This document shows positions 1 through 7,979 of a stretch of DNA of 64,000 nt, in pieces. The translations under genes and the position numbers were made by a program. Numbering within the stretch: the first letter of the stretch is position 1; each line of letters starts with the position of its first letter. The stretch is from DATAFO01 sp046728935 (GTDB lineage Bacteria > Actinomycetota > Thermoleophilia > Solirubrobacterales > 70-9). Below the pieces are notes generated by a model that was given only the letters and a program-made list of their open reading frames with translations, made no database searches and had not been told where the DNA came from. The stretch lies in contig JBKPFS010000107.1 of NCBI GenBank assembly GCA_046728935.1, positions 1 to 64,000 of the forward strand, written 5' to 3'.

Positions 1-1
1 C

Positions 2-364
2 AAGGCGCCGACCAGCGGACAGACCGAGATCCGCGGCAACGTCGTCACCTGCGCGCTCGCTGGCGCCGTGGGCGCCTTCAACCGGAGCATGAGCGCTCCG
101 CAGACTGGCGACACCGTCCGTGGTGTCGAAAAGCTCACCCCCGCGGCGTACAAGCGAGAGGCGGTGGCGGCGGTCGTGTGGGTGACGCGACAACGTGTAG
201 CCTCGTTCGCGAGCAGCCACGACCGGGACACCGACGTTGCCACGGAGGTATTCACGCTGGAGCCATCGCTGCGCCGAGGAGCGCCCGCGCTCGGCGAGAG
301 GCGATTCGGGCAAGCATCACGGCTCCCTCCGCCACGCCCGCCACGCGCCCTAGCGGAGATCTAG
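2..364 (+). CDS. partial hypothetical protein (5' end outside window)
   Basis: An open frame enters from the left edge and closes at 364. The first 80 residues have ordinary protein composition, while the last 25 are rich in Pro and Arg as in noncoding GC-rich DNA, so the true C-terminus may be lost or frameshifted. I recognise no family. The next gene starts 3 bases downstream of the stop, which would fit a two-gene unit. Support is weak because no start is visible and the alternative frame is also open. Confidence 0.3.
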   Translation, partial: KAPTSGQTEIRGNVVTCALAGAVGAFNRSMSAPQTGDTVRGVEKLTPAAYKREAVAAVVWVTRQRVASFASSHDRDTDVATEVFTLEPSLRRGAPALGERRFGQASRLPPPRPPRALAEI

Positions 365-366
365 CG

Positions 367-636
367 ATGGACGCTGATACGCCAAGTGCGAGCAAGAACG
401 CCCGTCTTGCCGAACTCGAGGCCGAAGCGCGGTACGCCCGTGAGCGCTACCAGCTCTACCGGGCCAAGGCGTACGGTCCGCGATCGACCAGCTCAGGGCG
501 CCTCGGCGAACTCGAGCGCCAGTCGAAGCTGGCGAAGAGTCGACTGGATCGGGCGAAGGCCGAGGGCCATAGCGGGAGCGTGCTCAGCGCGACCGCTGTG
601 CTCGGGAATGAGCCCGCCGCGACCAGGCCCGCTTAA
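367..636 (+). CDS. small coiled-coil hypothetical protein
   Basis: This 89-residue ORF starts at ATG 367 with a GGAG about 10 bases upstream. It is rich in Ala, Arg, Glu and Leu with heptad-like spacing, and carries the stretch YARERYQLYRAKAYGPR, of a kind I recall from short actinobacterial proteins (not checked). The helical part spans about residues 10-65; the tail is unstructured. It lacks a signal peptide or membrane segment. Its 3' end overlaps the convergent membrane-protein gene by 53 bases. Function is unknown. A longer in-frame start at 178 exists but adds implausible sequence. Confidence 0.5.
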   Translation: MDADTPSASKNARLAELEAEARYARERYQLYRAKAYGPRSTSSGRLGELERQSKLAKSRLDRAKAEGHSGSVLSATAVLGNEPAATRPA

Positions 637-1627
637 TCACGAACCCGAGCCGATCGGCGCCGGCCCACGCCGCGAAACACAGTCCACCGACCGTCCCCGT
701 CACGGTCATCAAAACCCCGGCGGCCGCTGCCGCCGCCACGCCGTGGCTGCCCAGGATGAGCACCGCTGCCGCGGCGCCGGCGGTGGGACCTACCGGAAGC
801 TGACCCAGCGTCACAACCGCGATCAACACGGCGATGGCGTCGAAAAATGAGGCGTCGACGCCGACCGCATGCAGCAGCAGCCAGTTACGGAAGATCTGCG
901 CGAAGACCGCAACCACGATGTAGCCGACCACGCGGCTGCCATGGCCGAGCGTGCGGAGCACGGCGAGGCCGCTCCACAGCTCGCGGCCCTTCCGCAGAGC
1001 GAGATGCCGCAGGCCGGCGCTCGCCGCTCCGATCACCGCGAGAAAGACGATGGGCAGCCACCACGGCAGACCGAGCGGCTCGATCAGGGTGAACGAGGCG
1101 AGCGCCGCCAGCACCGCCTCGACGGCGAGGATCGGAAACTCGGCGGCGATCAACGTCGGCACCTGCGGGCTGACCTCCGGGGACGAGCGCCGCAGCGCGG
1201 CGATCCGCGCGGCGACCCCCAGCTGGGTGTTGAGCACGCTTCCCAGGACCTGCATGCTCGACGCGCGATAGAGAACGCGACGATCGACCGTCCCGCCGGC
1301 CGCCTGGATGGTCAGATGCCACGCCTCGCTCCTTGCGAGTAGCGCCACGATCTGCAACAGCACCGTCACCGCGAGCACCCACGCCGAGGCGTCGGAGATC
1401 GCTGCCGCGAACTCGTCGCGCCGTCCGGCGAGGACGAGCACGAGGACCGCTGCCGTCGCCAGCGATCCCACGACCGCGACCAGCGTGCGTCGGCGGCGAC
1501 CGAACCCGCGGATGCCGGCAGCCAGCTGAGTCAGCCGACCCGCACCGCGTGGCTGCAGCGACGGGCGGATCGCTTGGCCACCCGCGTCAGGACCGCCGCT
1601 TTCGTGTCGTGGGTCGGGGGAGCCCAT
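584..1627 (-). CDS. flippase-like integral membrane protein (LPG synthase TM-region family)
   Basis: The 347-residue protein has about eight hydrophobic segments and the overall pattern of the lysylphosphatidylglycerol synthase transmembrane / UPF0104 flippase-like family, seen in NTQLGVAARIAALRR and LGQLPVGPTAGAAAA. Members are usually thought to move or modify lipids in the cytoplasmic membrane; no catalytic MprF domain follows, so this is the membrane part only. ATG at 1627 is chosen because sequence upstream of it is low-complexity and not conserved-looking, although the frame stays open to 1819. It stands alone and converges on the small gene ending at 636. Confidence 0.62.
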   Translation of the reverse strand: MGSPDPRHESGGPDAGGQAIRPSLQPRGAGRLTQLAAGIRGFGRRRRTLVAVVGSLATAAVLVLVLAGRRDEFAAAISDASAWVLAVTVLLQIVALLARSEAWHLTIQAAGGTVDRRVLYRASSMQVLGSVLNTQLGVAARIAALRRSSPEVSPQVPTLIAAEFPILAVEAVLAALASFTLIEPLGLPWWLPIVFLAVIGAASAGLRHLALRKGRELWSGLAVLRTLGHGSRVVGYIVVAVFAQIFRNWLLLHAVGVDASFFDAIAVLIAVVTLGQLPVGPTAGAAAAVLILGSHGVAAAAAAGVLMTVTGTVGGLCFAAWAGADRLGFVIKRAWSRRAHSRAQRSR

Positions 1628-1711
1628 CGACACGACGCTACATGCGAGGGTCTGCTTCGCGAACGGTATTCGAGCGCCTGGCCGTCGCTTGGCTAGGGAA
1701 CGGTCTCCGGG

Positions 1712-2003
1712 ATGATCGTCGGACTCGCCCTCGCCGTTGCCTGCGCGGTCGCGACCAGCGTCGCCTTTCTGTTCAAGCGCCGCGGGGCCGTCCTTGCGCC
1801 CCCGGTGCGGTTCCGGCACCCGCTGCGGAGCGCGGTCGATCTCTTCCGCTCCAAATGGTTCGCGGTCGGCTGGGCTGGGTGCTTCAACGTGGGCGCGCTC
1901 GCGCTGGCGCCACTATCGATCGTGCAGGCCGTCCTCTCGGGCGGGCTGGTTGTTCCTCATGACACCCCTCGCGTCGAGCGAGATCCTTCGCGGTGTTGCC
2001 TGA
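1712..2003 (+). pseudogene. 5' fragment of a DMT/EamA-like transporter, frameshifted
   Basis: ATG 1712 begins a hydrophobic stretch with the usual start of a drug/metabolite-type transporter: a first membrane helix, a basic loop and a second helix ending in LSIVQAVLSGGL. At about 1950 the frame slips: removing one T from ctggttgttcc restores a VFL continuation in the neighbouring frame, which then stops at 2003. Intact members run to roughly 280-300 residues, so about two thirds is missing. I read this as a decayed fragment; the family call rests on only two helices. Confidence 0.5.
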
Positions 2004-2174
2004 CAAGGACGCCGGATTCGACCGCGATCAACGCTGCCGGGTCCATGTATTCACGCCCTTGCGTGACCACCGATTTCCCCCTTACACCTGAGATCGGGCC
2101 GGACCTCGGCGCACTCCTCGGCTGGCTCTCGCGAGGGGGAGAAAGGGCCCCTTTCGTCCGAAGCGGGTGTCTAG

Positions 2175-2576
2175 CTACTCCCGCAGCCCGGCGGCCTCGA
2201 GGGCCTCAGCAGCGCTCGCGTACACCTGCGCCCGCTGGATAAGTCCGCCCTCGATCGTGTAGACGATGGCGAAGTGGGCGTCGATCCACGAGTCGCTGCC
2301 GCGCGGTTTGCCGCGCTGGTGGACCGTCACCACGACCCGATTCCCGCCGGCATCGAGAATGTTCTCGACCTCGTAGCTCCACCCCTCATATGGCTCGATC
2401 CAGGCGTCGAGGAAGTGGTTGAACTCGTCCAAGCCGCAAAACTCGCTCTGACCCGGCCAGCCAGAGAAGGTGCTCATGTCCCAGACGACATCTGGCGCGA
2501 AGAACTCGGACAGCCGCTCAGACTCAACGAAGGCGGCGATCCCCTTCCGGACGATCTCTACGCTCTCCTGCGACAT
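2175..2576 (-). CDS. NTF2/SnoaL-like domain protein
   Basis: A 133-residue single-domain protein starting MSQESVEIVRKGIAAF, the standard opening helix of actinobacterial SnoaL/NTF2-like proteins. The cone-shaped fold is supported by the helix-strand order and by the motifs DVVWDMS, GLDEFNHFL and VYTIEGGLIQRAQVY. Length matches the family. Such proteins bind small hydrophobic ligands or act as isomerases or hydrolases, but no catalytic residues can be assigned here. It is monocistronic, with 235 bases of noncoding DNA separating it from the next minus-strand gene. Confidence 0.7.
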   Translation of the reverse strand: MSQESVEIVRKGIAAFVESERLSEFFAPDVVWDMSTFSGWPGQSEFCGLDEFNHFLDAWIEPYEGWSYEVENILDAGGNRVVVTVHQRGKPRGSDSWIDAHFAIVYTIEGGLIQRAQVYASAAEALEAAGLRE

Positions 2577-2608
2577 CGCCCGCGCAGTATCTCGCCATGG
2601 AGGCGCCT

Positions 2609-2651
2609 ACCGCTTTGGTGCCAGCGAGTACCGCTTCTCGTCCAAAGCGGT
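2609..2651. repeat. 10-bp inverted repeat containing a 19-bp motif repeated at 5178
   Basis: accgctttgg at 2609-2618 is perfectly complementary to ccaaagcggt at 2642-2651, with 23 bases between. The right part holds ccgcttctcgtccaaagcg (2631-2649), which recurs exactly at 5178-5196 beside the IS110 transposase. Confidence 0.5.
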
Positions 2652-2763
2652 CGTGATGGCGTTCTCTCGGCTCGTGGGCATCTCCTGTCCGGCCACCCGT
2701 GATGGGACTGGGGAGTCTGGTCGATCAGCGGACGCGATGGTGAACGTTCGGCGACTGCAAGAA

Positions 2764-2785
2764 ACGGCCGCCCGAAGGCGGCCGT
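2764..2785 (-). terminator. Rho-independent terminator with UUCG loop
   Basis: A perfect 9-bp stem (acggccgcc / ggcggccgt) closes a four-base loop that reads UUCG in the minus-strand transcript and is followed by a short T-rich run. It lies 27 bases past the stop of the secreted-protein gene and fits as its terminator. Confidence 0.75.
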
Positions 2786-2811
2786 CTCGGACCTGGGTTG
2801 TCGGCGTGGAG

Positions 2812-3738
2812 CTACTTCTTGCCCAGATCCCAGTTGAGGACCTTCTTCTTCACCGACTTCTTAACGCCGCCGAGCACGCCTCGAGGCCTCTTGCGGCTGA
2901 ACCTCTTCGCGTCGGCCAACGCGCCTGCGAGCGCGTCGTTGTCGTGGACCTCCGTGAAGAAGAGCAGATAGCGGCTGCTCCGTTTCGGAACCTTGACGGT
3001 GATCCTGAACGAGATGCAGCCGTCCGCGTTCTCGACCGGGTTGAAGACCTTGGTCTTCTTCACGCCCTTGCCCTTGCCGTAGAGGACGAAGGTTCCCTGC
3101 GGGTCATCCAGGGTCGCAGGGTCGTCGCCGAACACCATCCAGCGATCCGCGTTGGTCAGCACCAGATCGTTGGTGCTGGACGCCCGCACGACCTCCGTCC
3201 CATCGGCTCCGAGGTCGGAGTCCCAGATCAGCGTCCGCTTCACCGCCTTGTTCCTCTTGTTGCGGAGCTTGATCAGCGAACGCAGCGTGGGCGACGTCTG
3301 CAGTGCCGTCTCCACCCGGGTCACCTTCAGCCCCTGGATCTTCTCCGGTCCGACGGTGATCTGCTCGCCGACCTTGTTGCCGGTCTGGTCGGAGTCCTCG
3401 AAGATCGTCGTGCCGCTGCGGCTCCTGACCGCCAGGACGAGGCCGCCATCGAAGGTGTCGCTGTCGCCATTGTCGGAAAAAACGGAATTGGCCGGGGTAA
3501 AGCCGATGTCGTCCTCGAAGTCCCCGCCGAGATCGCCGAGCGCGCAGTCCTCGAAGTAGGCGTCGGGCGGCTGGGAGGCGTCGAAGGCGGCGTTGCCCTG
3601 GGCGTTTAGATTGAGCGCACCGGTCTCAACGACGGGTATCGGCGTCGGCGTCGCCCAGGCGACCGCAGCGAGCGCGAGCGCCGCGGCGCAGATGGCCGCG
3701 ACGAGCAGGCGCAGTTTCGTTCCCCTGAGGTGCCTCAT
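2812..3738 (-). CDS. secreted protein of unknown function
   Basis: The 308-residue product starts at ATG 3738, preceded by GGGAAGG. It opens with a signal peptide: basic MRHLRGTKLR, a hydrophobic core of about 20 residues and cleavage after AVAWA. The mature part alternates short beta-like stretches with Asp/Gly-rich loops and ends in a very basic tail of KK pairs. No catalytic motif is visible and I do not recognise the family. Only two cysteines occur. Upstream in-frame sequence to 3801 is basic and low complexity and is excluded. A strong terminator follows. Confidence 0.65.
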   Translation of the reverse strand: MRHLRGTKLRLLVAAICAAALALAAVAWATPTPIPVVETGALNLNAQGNAAFDASQPPDAYFEDCALGDLGGDFEDDIGFTPANSVFSDNGDSDTFDGGLVLAVRSRSGTTIFEDSDQTGNKVGEQITVGPEKIQGLKVTRVETALQTSPTLRSLIKLRNKRNKAVKRTLIWDSDLGADGTEVVRASSTNDLVLTNADRWMVFGDDPATLDDPQGTFVLYGKGKGVKKTKVFNPVENADGCISFRITVKVPKRSSRYLLFFTEVHDNDALAGALADAKRFSRKRPRGVLGGVKKSVKKKVLNWDLGKK

Positions 3739-3887
3739 GGATTCCCTTCCCGGAGGCGGCCTTTGGTCCTGCAGCCGCTCCCTGCGTCTTAGCGGTCGCA
3801 AGCAAGCCTAATGCCTCGGCGTCGGCTTCCGCAACGCAACACCTCGACACGTTGGCCGCTTCCTCTTTGATGAACGTGTCCCTGTCA

Positions 3888-3991
3888 ACCCAGCGGCATC
3901 ACCAGCTTCCCTCGCTCCCAGTTCGGTGAGTCGAGCTCATTTCTCTTTCGGCGCTCTTGGCGCAGATCGTTCCTGGGAGCTGCCGCTGGGT
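3888..3991. repeat. imperfect long inverted repeat 3' of the IS110 transposase
   Basis: Two paired blocks nest: acccagcggca (3888-3898) with tgccgctgggt (3981-3991), and gctcccag (3914-3921) with ctgggagc (3973-3980). The left side has a 15-base bulge and the right side none. It sits 20 bases past the transposase stop in noncoding DNA, so it may be part of the element's end or a folded RNA. Confidence 0.5.
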
Positions 3992-4011
3992 CTCAATTCC
4001 ATGCCGGGCCG

Positions 4012-5055
4012 TCAAGCGGCCAGAAAGCGGCGCGAGCTTTCAGCGGCGGTGGTTGACCGGGTGGGTTGAAAGACCTGATTGCGCGAGAGCATGTGCCAGG
4101 AGGCGATCAGCAGCTTTCGCGCGACCGCCGACTTCGCCGGGTTCTTTCCGTGCCGGGCGGCGAGGCGGCGATAGTGGTCGTGGAAGGGATTGCTCGGTCG
4201 CCAGGCCTGGTTTGCGGCCTCGACCGCGGCCCAGCGAAGGGTCCGTGGCCCGGCCTTCGATAGCCGCCCGGTCGCCGAGCGCTCCCCCGACTGGCCGATC
4301 CGCGGCGCAAGGCCCGCATAGCCGACCAGCTTTGCCGCCGAGGAGAAGCGCGAGACATCGCCGATCTCGGCCGCGAAGGTGAGGCCGGTCAACGGACCGA
4401 CGCCGGGAATCGTCTGCAGCAGCCGGGCCCTGGCATCCGAGCGTGCCAGCGGTGAAAGCTCACCGTCGATCGGGGCGATGCGGCGATCGAGCTCCGCGAG
4501 CTGGTCGAGGTGCGCGGCGATCGAGTCGCGCCAGACGGCCGGGACGCCGCGGCGCTCCAGCAGCTCGATCGCGTCGGGCTTGCCGAGCCTGCTGAAGGAG
4601 ATCCTGAGACCGAACTGGGTAAGCAGGCCGAAGATCCGGTTGCGGGCCGCGGTGCGGAGCTTGACCAGGTGGGCGCGGCGCCGCAGCAGCTCGCGGATCG
4701 CGCGGTCTTCGAGCGTCGGCACCCAGAGCGTCGGCACCAGGTCTCGGCGACAAAGCTCGGCAAGGACCCTGGCGTCGACCTTGTCGGTCTTGCAGGCAAG
4801 CGGCGCGATGTCTCTCACCTTGCGCGCGTGGGCGACCTCGACCGACCAGCCGGCGAGCTCGAGCCGGTCCTTGACCCAGAGCGCGCCGCTCATCATCTCC
4901 ACGCAGGCCTTGACCTCGATGCCCAGCCGCAGCACGAGCTTTGCGAGTCCGTCTTCGTCAGCGGGGATCAGACCCTCGCTCCGGATCGCCCCTCCCTCGC
5001 TGACTGCGCACCAGGCGGCGCGACCATAGGCCCAATCGATTCCGACATAGTTCAC
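4012..5055 (-). CDS. IS110-family transposase (DEDD)
   Basis: A full-length 347-residue IS110-family recombinase. The N-terminal RuvC-like domain shows the first acidic residue in YVGIDWAYG, the second in CVEMMSG and the last pair in KTDKVDARVLAEL. The C-terminal Transposase_20 domain is seen in LLQTIPGVGPLTGLTFAAEIG and in the serine-containing segment GERSATGRLSKAG. GTG 5055 is preferred over the TTG at 5091 because GAGAGGAGA lies just upstream. IS110 enzymes cut and join without terminal inverted repeats and are guided by a bridge RNA encoded at an element end. Frame is intact, unlike the neighbouring IS21, so this insertion is probably recent. Confidence 0.9.
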   Translation of the reverse strand: MNYVGIDWAYGRAAWCAVSEGGAIRSEGLIPADEDGLAKLVLRLGIEVKACVEMMSGALWVKDRLELAGWSVEVAHARKVRDIAPLACKTDKVDARVLAELCRRDLVPTLWVPTLEDRAIRELLRRRAHLVKLRTAARNRIFGLLTQFGLRISFSRLGKPDAIELLERRGVPAVWRDSIAAHLDQLAELDRRIAPIDGELSPLARSDARARLLQTIPGVGPLTGLTFAAEIGDVSRFSSAAKLVGYAGLAPRIGQSGERSATGRLSKAGPRTLRWAAVEAANQAWRPSNPFHDHYRRLAARHGKNPAKSAVARKLLIASWHMLSRNQVFQPTRSTTAAESSRRFLAA

Positions 5056-5341
5056 GCCGGGTCTCCTCTCGCTCCGAACAGCAGATGCCAAACCGCCGTT
5101 CTAGTGAGCGTGGCGGAGGCCCCTTTTCAGTCCGGGGTCAGCGGTGCTCCGTCATGACATTCCATGCGAAGCGGCAGCCGCTTCTCGTCCAAAGCGCTAC
5201 TTCCGCGCTTGCGCTGGCGATCAAGCTCGACAAGAGGTGAGGCGAGAGGGGCGGCAGCTCGTTGGAGGCGCTGCCCTTCCCGATGGCAGGCCGCTACCCG
5301 GCTGGGAGCGACCCGTTGGGACGAGCACACACCCGGCTTCG
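5056..5341 (-). other. noncoding region upstream of IS110 transposase; possible bridge-RNA locus
   Basis: These 286 bases carry no convincing gene. In the transcript direction they can fold several hairpins, including a 7-bp stem gaagcgg/ccgcttc with loop cag (5168-5184) and a cccc/gggg stem near 5121-5137. In IS110-type elements the guide RNA is encoded upstream of the transposase, so this is where it would lie; the loops that would match donor and target cannot be identified by eye. Element ends were not found. Confidence 0.3.
5178..5196 (+). repeat. 19-bp copy of the 2631 motif
   Basis: ccgcttctcgtccaaagcg matches 2631-2649 exactly. Here its left half forms the right arm of a 7-bp hairpin. 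Confidence 0.5.
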
Positions 5342-5701
5342 CTACCGAACTGCGCCTGACCCGTCCAGGGGCCAGTTTCCAGACAAGATCAAGCCGTCAA
5401 ACGATTCGGTGCAGGTGAGATGCAGGAGGTCTCGCACCTGTCCGCGAGCGTTGCAGACGACGAGCTTGCGGCCTTGCACGTGTAGCCGCGAGGCGGCCAT
5501 GAGAATGGAGTCGAGCCCCATTGAGTCCAGGAACGTGCACTCGCCAAGATCGAGGACGATGCGCGGCTGACCATCAGTAACCGCGGCGAGGCCGGACGCC
5601 AGCCGATCACTAGAGGGAGGCAGTCGTTCCTCGGTCGCCTCCCAAAGGCCTTCCTGTAGGCGTCGTCCGAAGCTCGGCTGCCCAGATCGAAAGTTTCCCA
5701 C
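5342..5701 (-). CDS. STAS-domain protein (anti-sigma-factor-antagonist-like), odd N-terminus
   Basis: Residues about 34-110 form a clear STAS domain: RIVLDLGECTFLDSMGLDS holds the Ser that is phosphorylated in anti-sigma antagonists, and GQVRDLLHLT is the following helix. STAS proteins bind anti-sigma kinases and release a sigma factor. The first 33 residues lack the usual first two strands and the GELD motif, and no other frame supplies them, so the 5' part may be truncated or rearranged. Length (119) is normal only because this unusual leader is included. No kinase partner is nearby. GTG 5701 follows aaaggt. Confidence 0.6.
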   Translation of the reverse strand: MGNFRSGQPSFGRRLQEGLWEATEERLPPSSDRLASGLAAVTDGQPRIVLDLGECTFLDSMGLDSILMAASRLHVQGRKLVVCNARGQVRDLLHLTCTESFDGLILSGNWPLDGSGAVR

Positions 5702-5760
5702 CTTTCGAACCAGAGGGGGCGGACTGACAGGCTGTTCCGGCTCCGCACGGGGCGTCCGCG

Positions 5761-5904
5761 CTACTCAGGCGGCGTGAGCCTTGAATCCGCGCTTGCCAGC
5801 TCCTCGGCAACCTTGCCGGGCCTCGGCGACTCCTCGACCAGCCAGAAGTTCGGGTCGCTTTCCATGCAAAGCGCAATGAATCGATTTCGGTTCAGGTCTC
5901 GCAT
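5761..5904 (-). CDS. small hypothetical protein (47 aa)
   Basis: ATG 5904 opens a 47-codon frame whose product starts MRDLNRNRFIALCMESDPNF and has ordinary, non-repetitive composition. A GGGGAGG lies about 15 bases upstream, somewhat far; the internal ATG at 5865 would give 34 residues. It precedes the STAS gene by 59 bases on the same strand and might be its upstream partner or the remnant of a longer gene. No family recognised. Confidence 0.35.
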   Translation of the reverse strand: MRDLNRNRFIALCMESDPNFWLVEESPRPGKVAEELASADSRLTPPE

Positions 5905-6040
5905 TTTCGAGGCGGGATACCTCCCCTAATCAAGAATTGAGCCTCGTCGGCGAGATCCTCCGGGTTTCGGGGTGCGGGGCGCGAACTGGCCTCGTCAAGC
6001 CGCGGGCGTAAACGAGGGACCGGTTCTTTACGGTGTCAAG

Positions 6041-6086
6041 GCCGGTCGAAAAGGGCCCCACTTTCGCCGGTTGAAAAGTGTCCCAC
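6041..6086. repeat. IS21 subterminal direct repeats
   Basis: gccggtcgaaaagggccccac (6041-6061, shown here by its key core cgaaaagggccccac) and a near copy at 6066-6086 with core tgaaaagtgtcccac are spaced 25 bases apart. Multiple terminal repeats with gaaaag cores are typical of IS21 ends. Confidence 0.65.
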
Positions 6087-6151
6087 CCCAGATGGGGTAG
6101 ATCCCGCCTGCGGAGCCGAGCCGTAGGCGAGGCGGAGCAGGCGGGATCGAG

Positions 6152-6911
6152 TCAGTCCGAGCGGGGCTCGGGCCGGCCGAGGTCCTTGTCGCGAAGCCGG
6201 TAGCTATCGCCCTTGAGGCTCAGGATCTCGGCGTGGTGGACGAGCCGGTCGATCATCGCGGTGGCGGTCACCTCGTCGCCGAAGATCTCGCCCCAAGATG
6301 AGAACGGCTTGTTCGAGGTGACGATCATCGAGGCGCGCTCGTAGCGCCGAGACCAGGCTGAACATCAGGTTCGCCGCCTCGGGGTCAAAACGGGATGTAG
6401 CCGACCTGGTCGACGACGATCAGGGGGACGAAGGAGAGCCGCCTGAGCTCGGCCTCGAAGTTGCCTTGGCGCTTGGCCTCGCCAAGCCGCGCCACCCACT
6501 CGGTCGCGGTCGCAAACGCGACCCGCTGCCCGGCAAGGCAGGCGCGGATCCCGATCGCGATCGCCAGGTGGGTCTTGCCGGTCCCGGGCGGGCCCAGAAG
6601 GACGACGTTCTCGCGCGCGTGCAGGAAGTCGAGCTGGCCGAGATGCTCGACCACCTGCTTCTTGACCGAGCGCTGGAATGAGAAGTCGAACTCCTCGAGC
6701 GTCTTTCGGGCCGGGTAGCGGGCGGCCTTGATCCGGTTCTCGCCGCCGTGCGACTCGCGCGAGGCGACCTCGGAGGCAAGCAGCGCCTCGGCGAAGGCTC
6801 ATAGCTCCACTCCTCCGAGCGCGCCCTGTCGGCGAGCTTCGGCAGCGCCCTCGCCGCCGCCGGCGCCTTGAGGGTGCGAAACAGGTGCGCGAGCTCCGAG
6901 GTCTTGGTCAT
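6152..6911 (-). pseudogene. istB: istB, IS21 helper ATPase, frameshifted
   Basis: IstB is the AAA+ ATPase that helps the IstA transposase choose and capture target DNA. ATG 6911 begins correctly (MTKTSELAHLFRTLKAPAAA). Three indels break the frame: one base lost at about 6799 after SYE, one extra T at about 6388 after GYIPF, and two bases lost near 6351 after SLVSA. Joined across frames, the full family sequence is recovered, including Walker A LLGPPGTGKTHLA, Walker B PLIVVDQ and the end LGRPEPRSD. The Walker B Asp-Gln in place of Asp-Glu is a further sign of decay. Confidence 0.85.
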
Positions 6912-7979
6912 GCCGGGATCAGGGCGTCGTAGCGGGCCAGGGGTCGGGTCTCGAGCTCGGGCTCGCGCTGCGGGCGCTTGCGAAGGCCGCGGAGCTCGTC
7001 GAGTCCCTTCTGGTGGGCGGGGTCGGTGAAGGCGAGGCCGCCGGCGAAGACGCGGCGGTGGCGGGCGATCACCTCCGCGGTGTCGAGGGAGACGGCGACG
7101 ATCGCCCGCTGGCCGGCCCGGATCTCGACCCTGCGGCCGACCAGGCGGGGGTCGAGCGAGTAGTCGTTGCGGTCGAAGCGAAAGTAGGGCTGTGGCGGGA
7201 CCCGCAGCGTGAACCGGGTCTCGGTCCGCGGCATCCGCTCGGGCAAGGGGCGCATGCGCTCGCGCTCCGAGGCGAGCCGCTCGGCGGGAATCGCGCGGGT
7301 GCCCTGGTGGCGGCGCGGGTTGGCGCGCTCGGCCACCCAGCGGTCGAGCTGGGCCTGGTAGTCGCGATGGTCGGCGAAGCTTCGGGCCGGCTCGAAGCTC
7401 GAGCGGATGAAGCGGTGGGCGCGCTCGAGCAGCCCCTTCGCCTGGCAGTCGCCCCGGTCGAGGATCAGCCAGCCCGCCGGCAGGGCGCCGCAGAAGGCGG
7501 CGAGCTCGTCGGTGGGCTGCCCGCCGCCGCGGTGCATCGCCGCCTCGCGGTCCCAGACCAGCCTCTCGGGCAGGGCGCCGAAGCTCTCAAGGCAGCGGCG
7601 CATGCCCCAGAGGATGTCGGGCGCGGTCTTCGAGAAGATCAGGGCCGCCGCGATCGCCGGGAGTAGCCGAGGGCCGCGGTGAGAAGCCAGCCTCGCCGCG
7701 TCTGTCCCCAGCCGACCGGGATCTCGGCCGAGGGCTCGAAGAGATCGAACTGGCAGAGCTCGCCGGGGGCGTAGCGGTGCGCTGGAATGTGCGCGGCACC
7801 TGATGCAGTGGTCGGACCTCGCGGACGTAGTCGTCGACGATCGTCTTGCCGCCCTCAAAGCCGAGCTCTCCGATCAGCTCCCGGATCCGCTGCGATGGGA
7901 TTCGGGGATCGGACTTCAGCAGGCGGTTGACCTCGGCCTTGAAGGGATCGAGCTTCGAGCCCCGAGGCGGTCGCGAAAT
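6908..7979 (-). pseudogene. istA: istA, IS21 transposase, truncated and frameshifted
   Basis: IstA is a DDE transposase. The remaining part starts around SRPPRGSKLDPFKAEVN, so the N-terminal DNA-binding domain of about 60-70 residues is absent. Two single-base losses are visible, at about 7775 (QRT/YAPG) and about 7671 (GYSR/AIAAALI). The catalytic acids can still be found: Asp in CQFDLFEPS, Asp in LVWDREAA and Glu in KGLLERAH. The C-terminal beta-barrel-like part ending RPLARYDALIPA is intact and its stop overlaps the istB start. Confidence 0.85.

Larger units (their letters stand above)
6034..7979 (-). mobile_element. degenerate IS21-family element, one end missing
   Basis: The istA-istB order, the 4-base istA/istB overlap and the end repeats identify an IS21-family insertion. 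The istB-side end is present with two 21-bp subterminal repeats; the istA-side end is gone, since istA lacks its N-terminal helix-turn-helix and merges at about 7979 with a reading frame of the neighbouring large gene. Both genes carry several frameshifts, so the element is dead. Confidence 0.85.

Noticed and set aside
6908..6911. Programmed frameshifting in istA/istB
   Set aside because: Indels are several, scattered and inconsistent with one slip site, so they are mutations.
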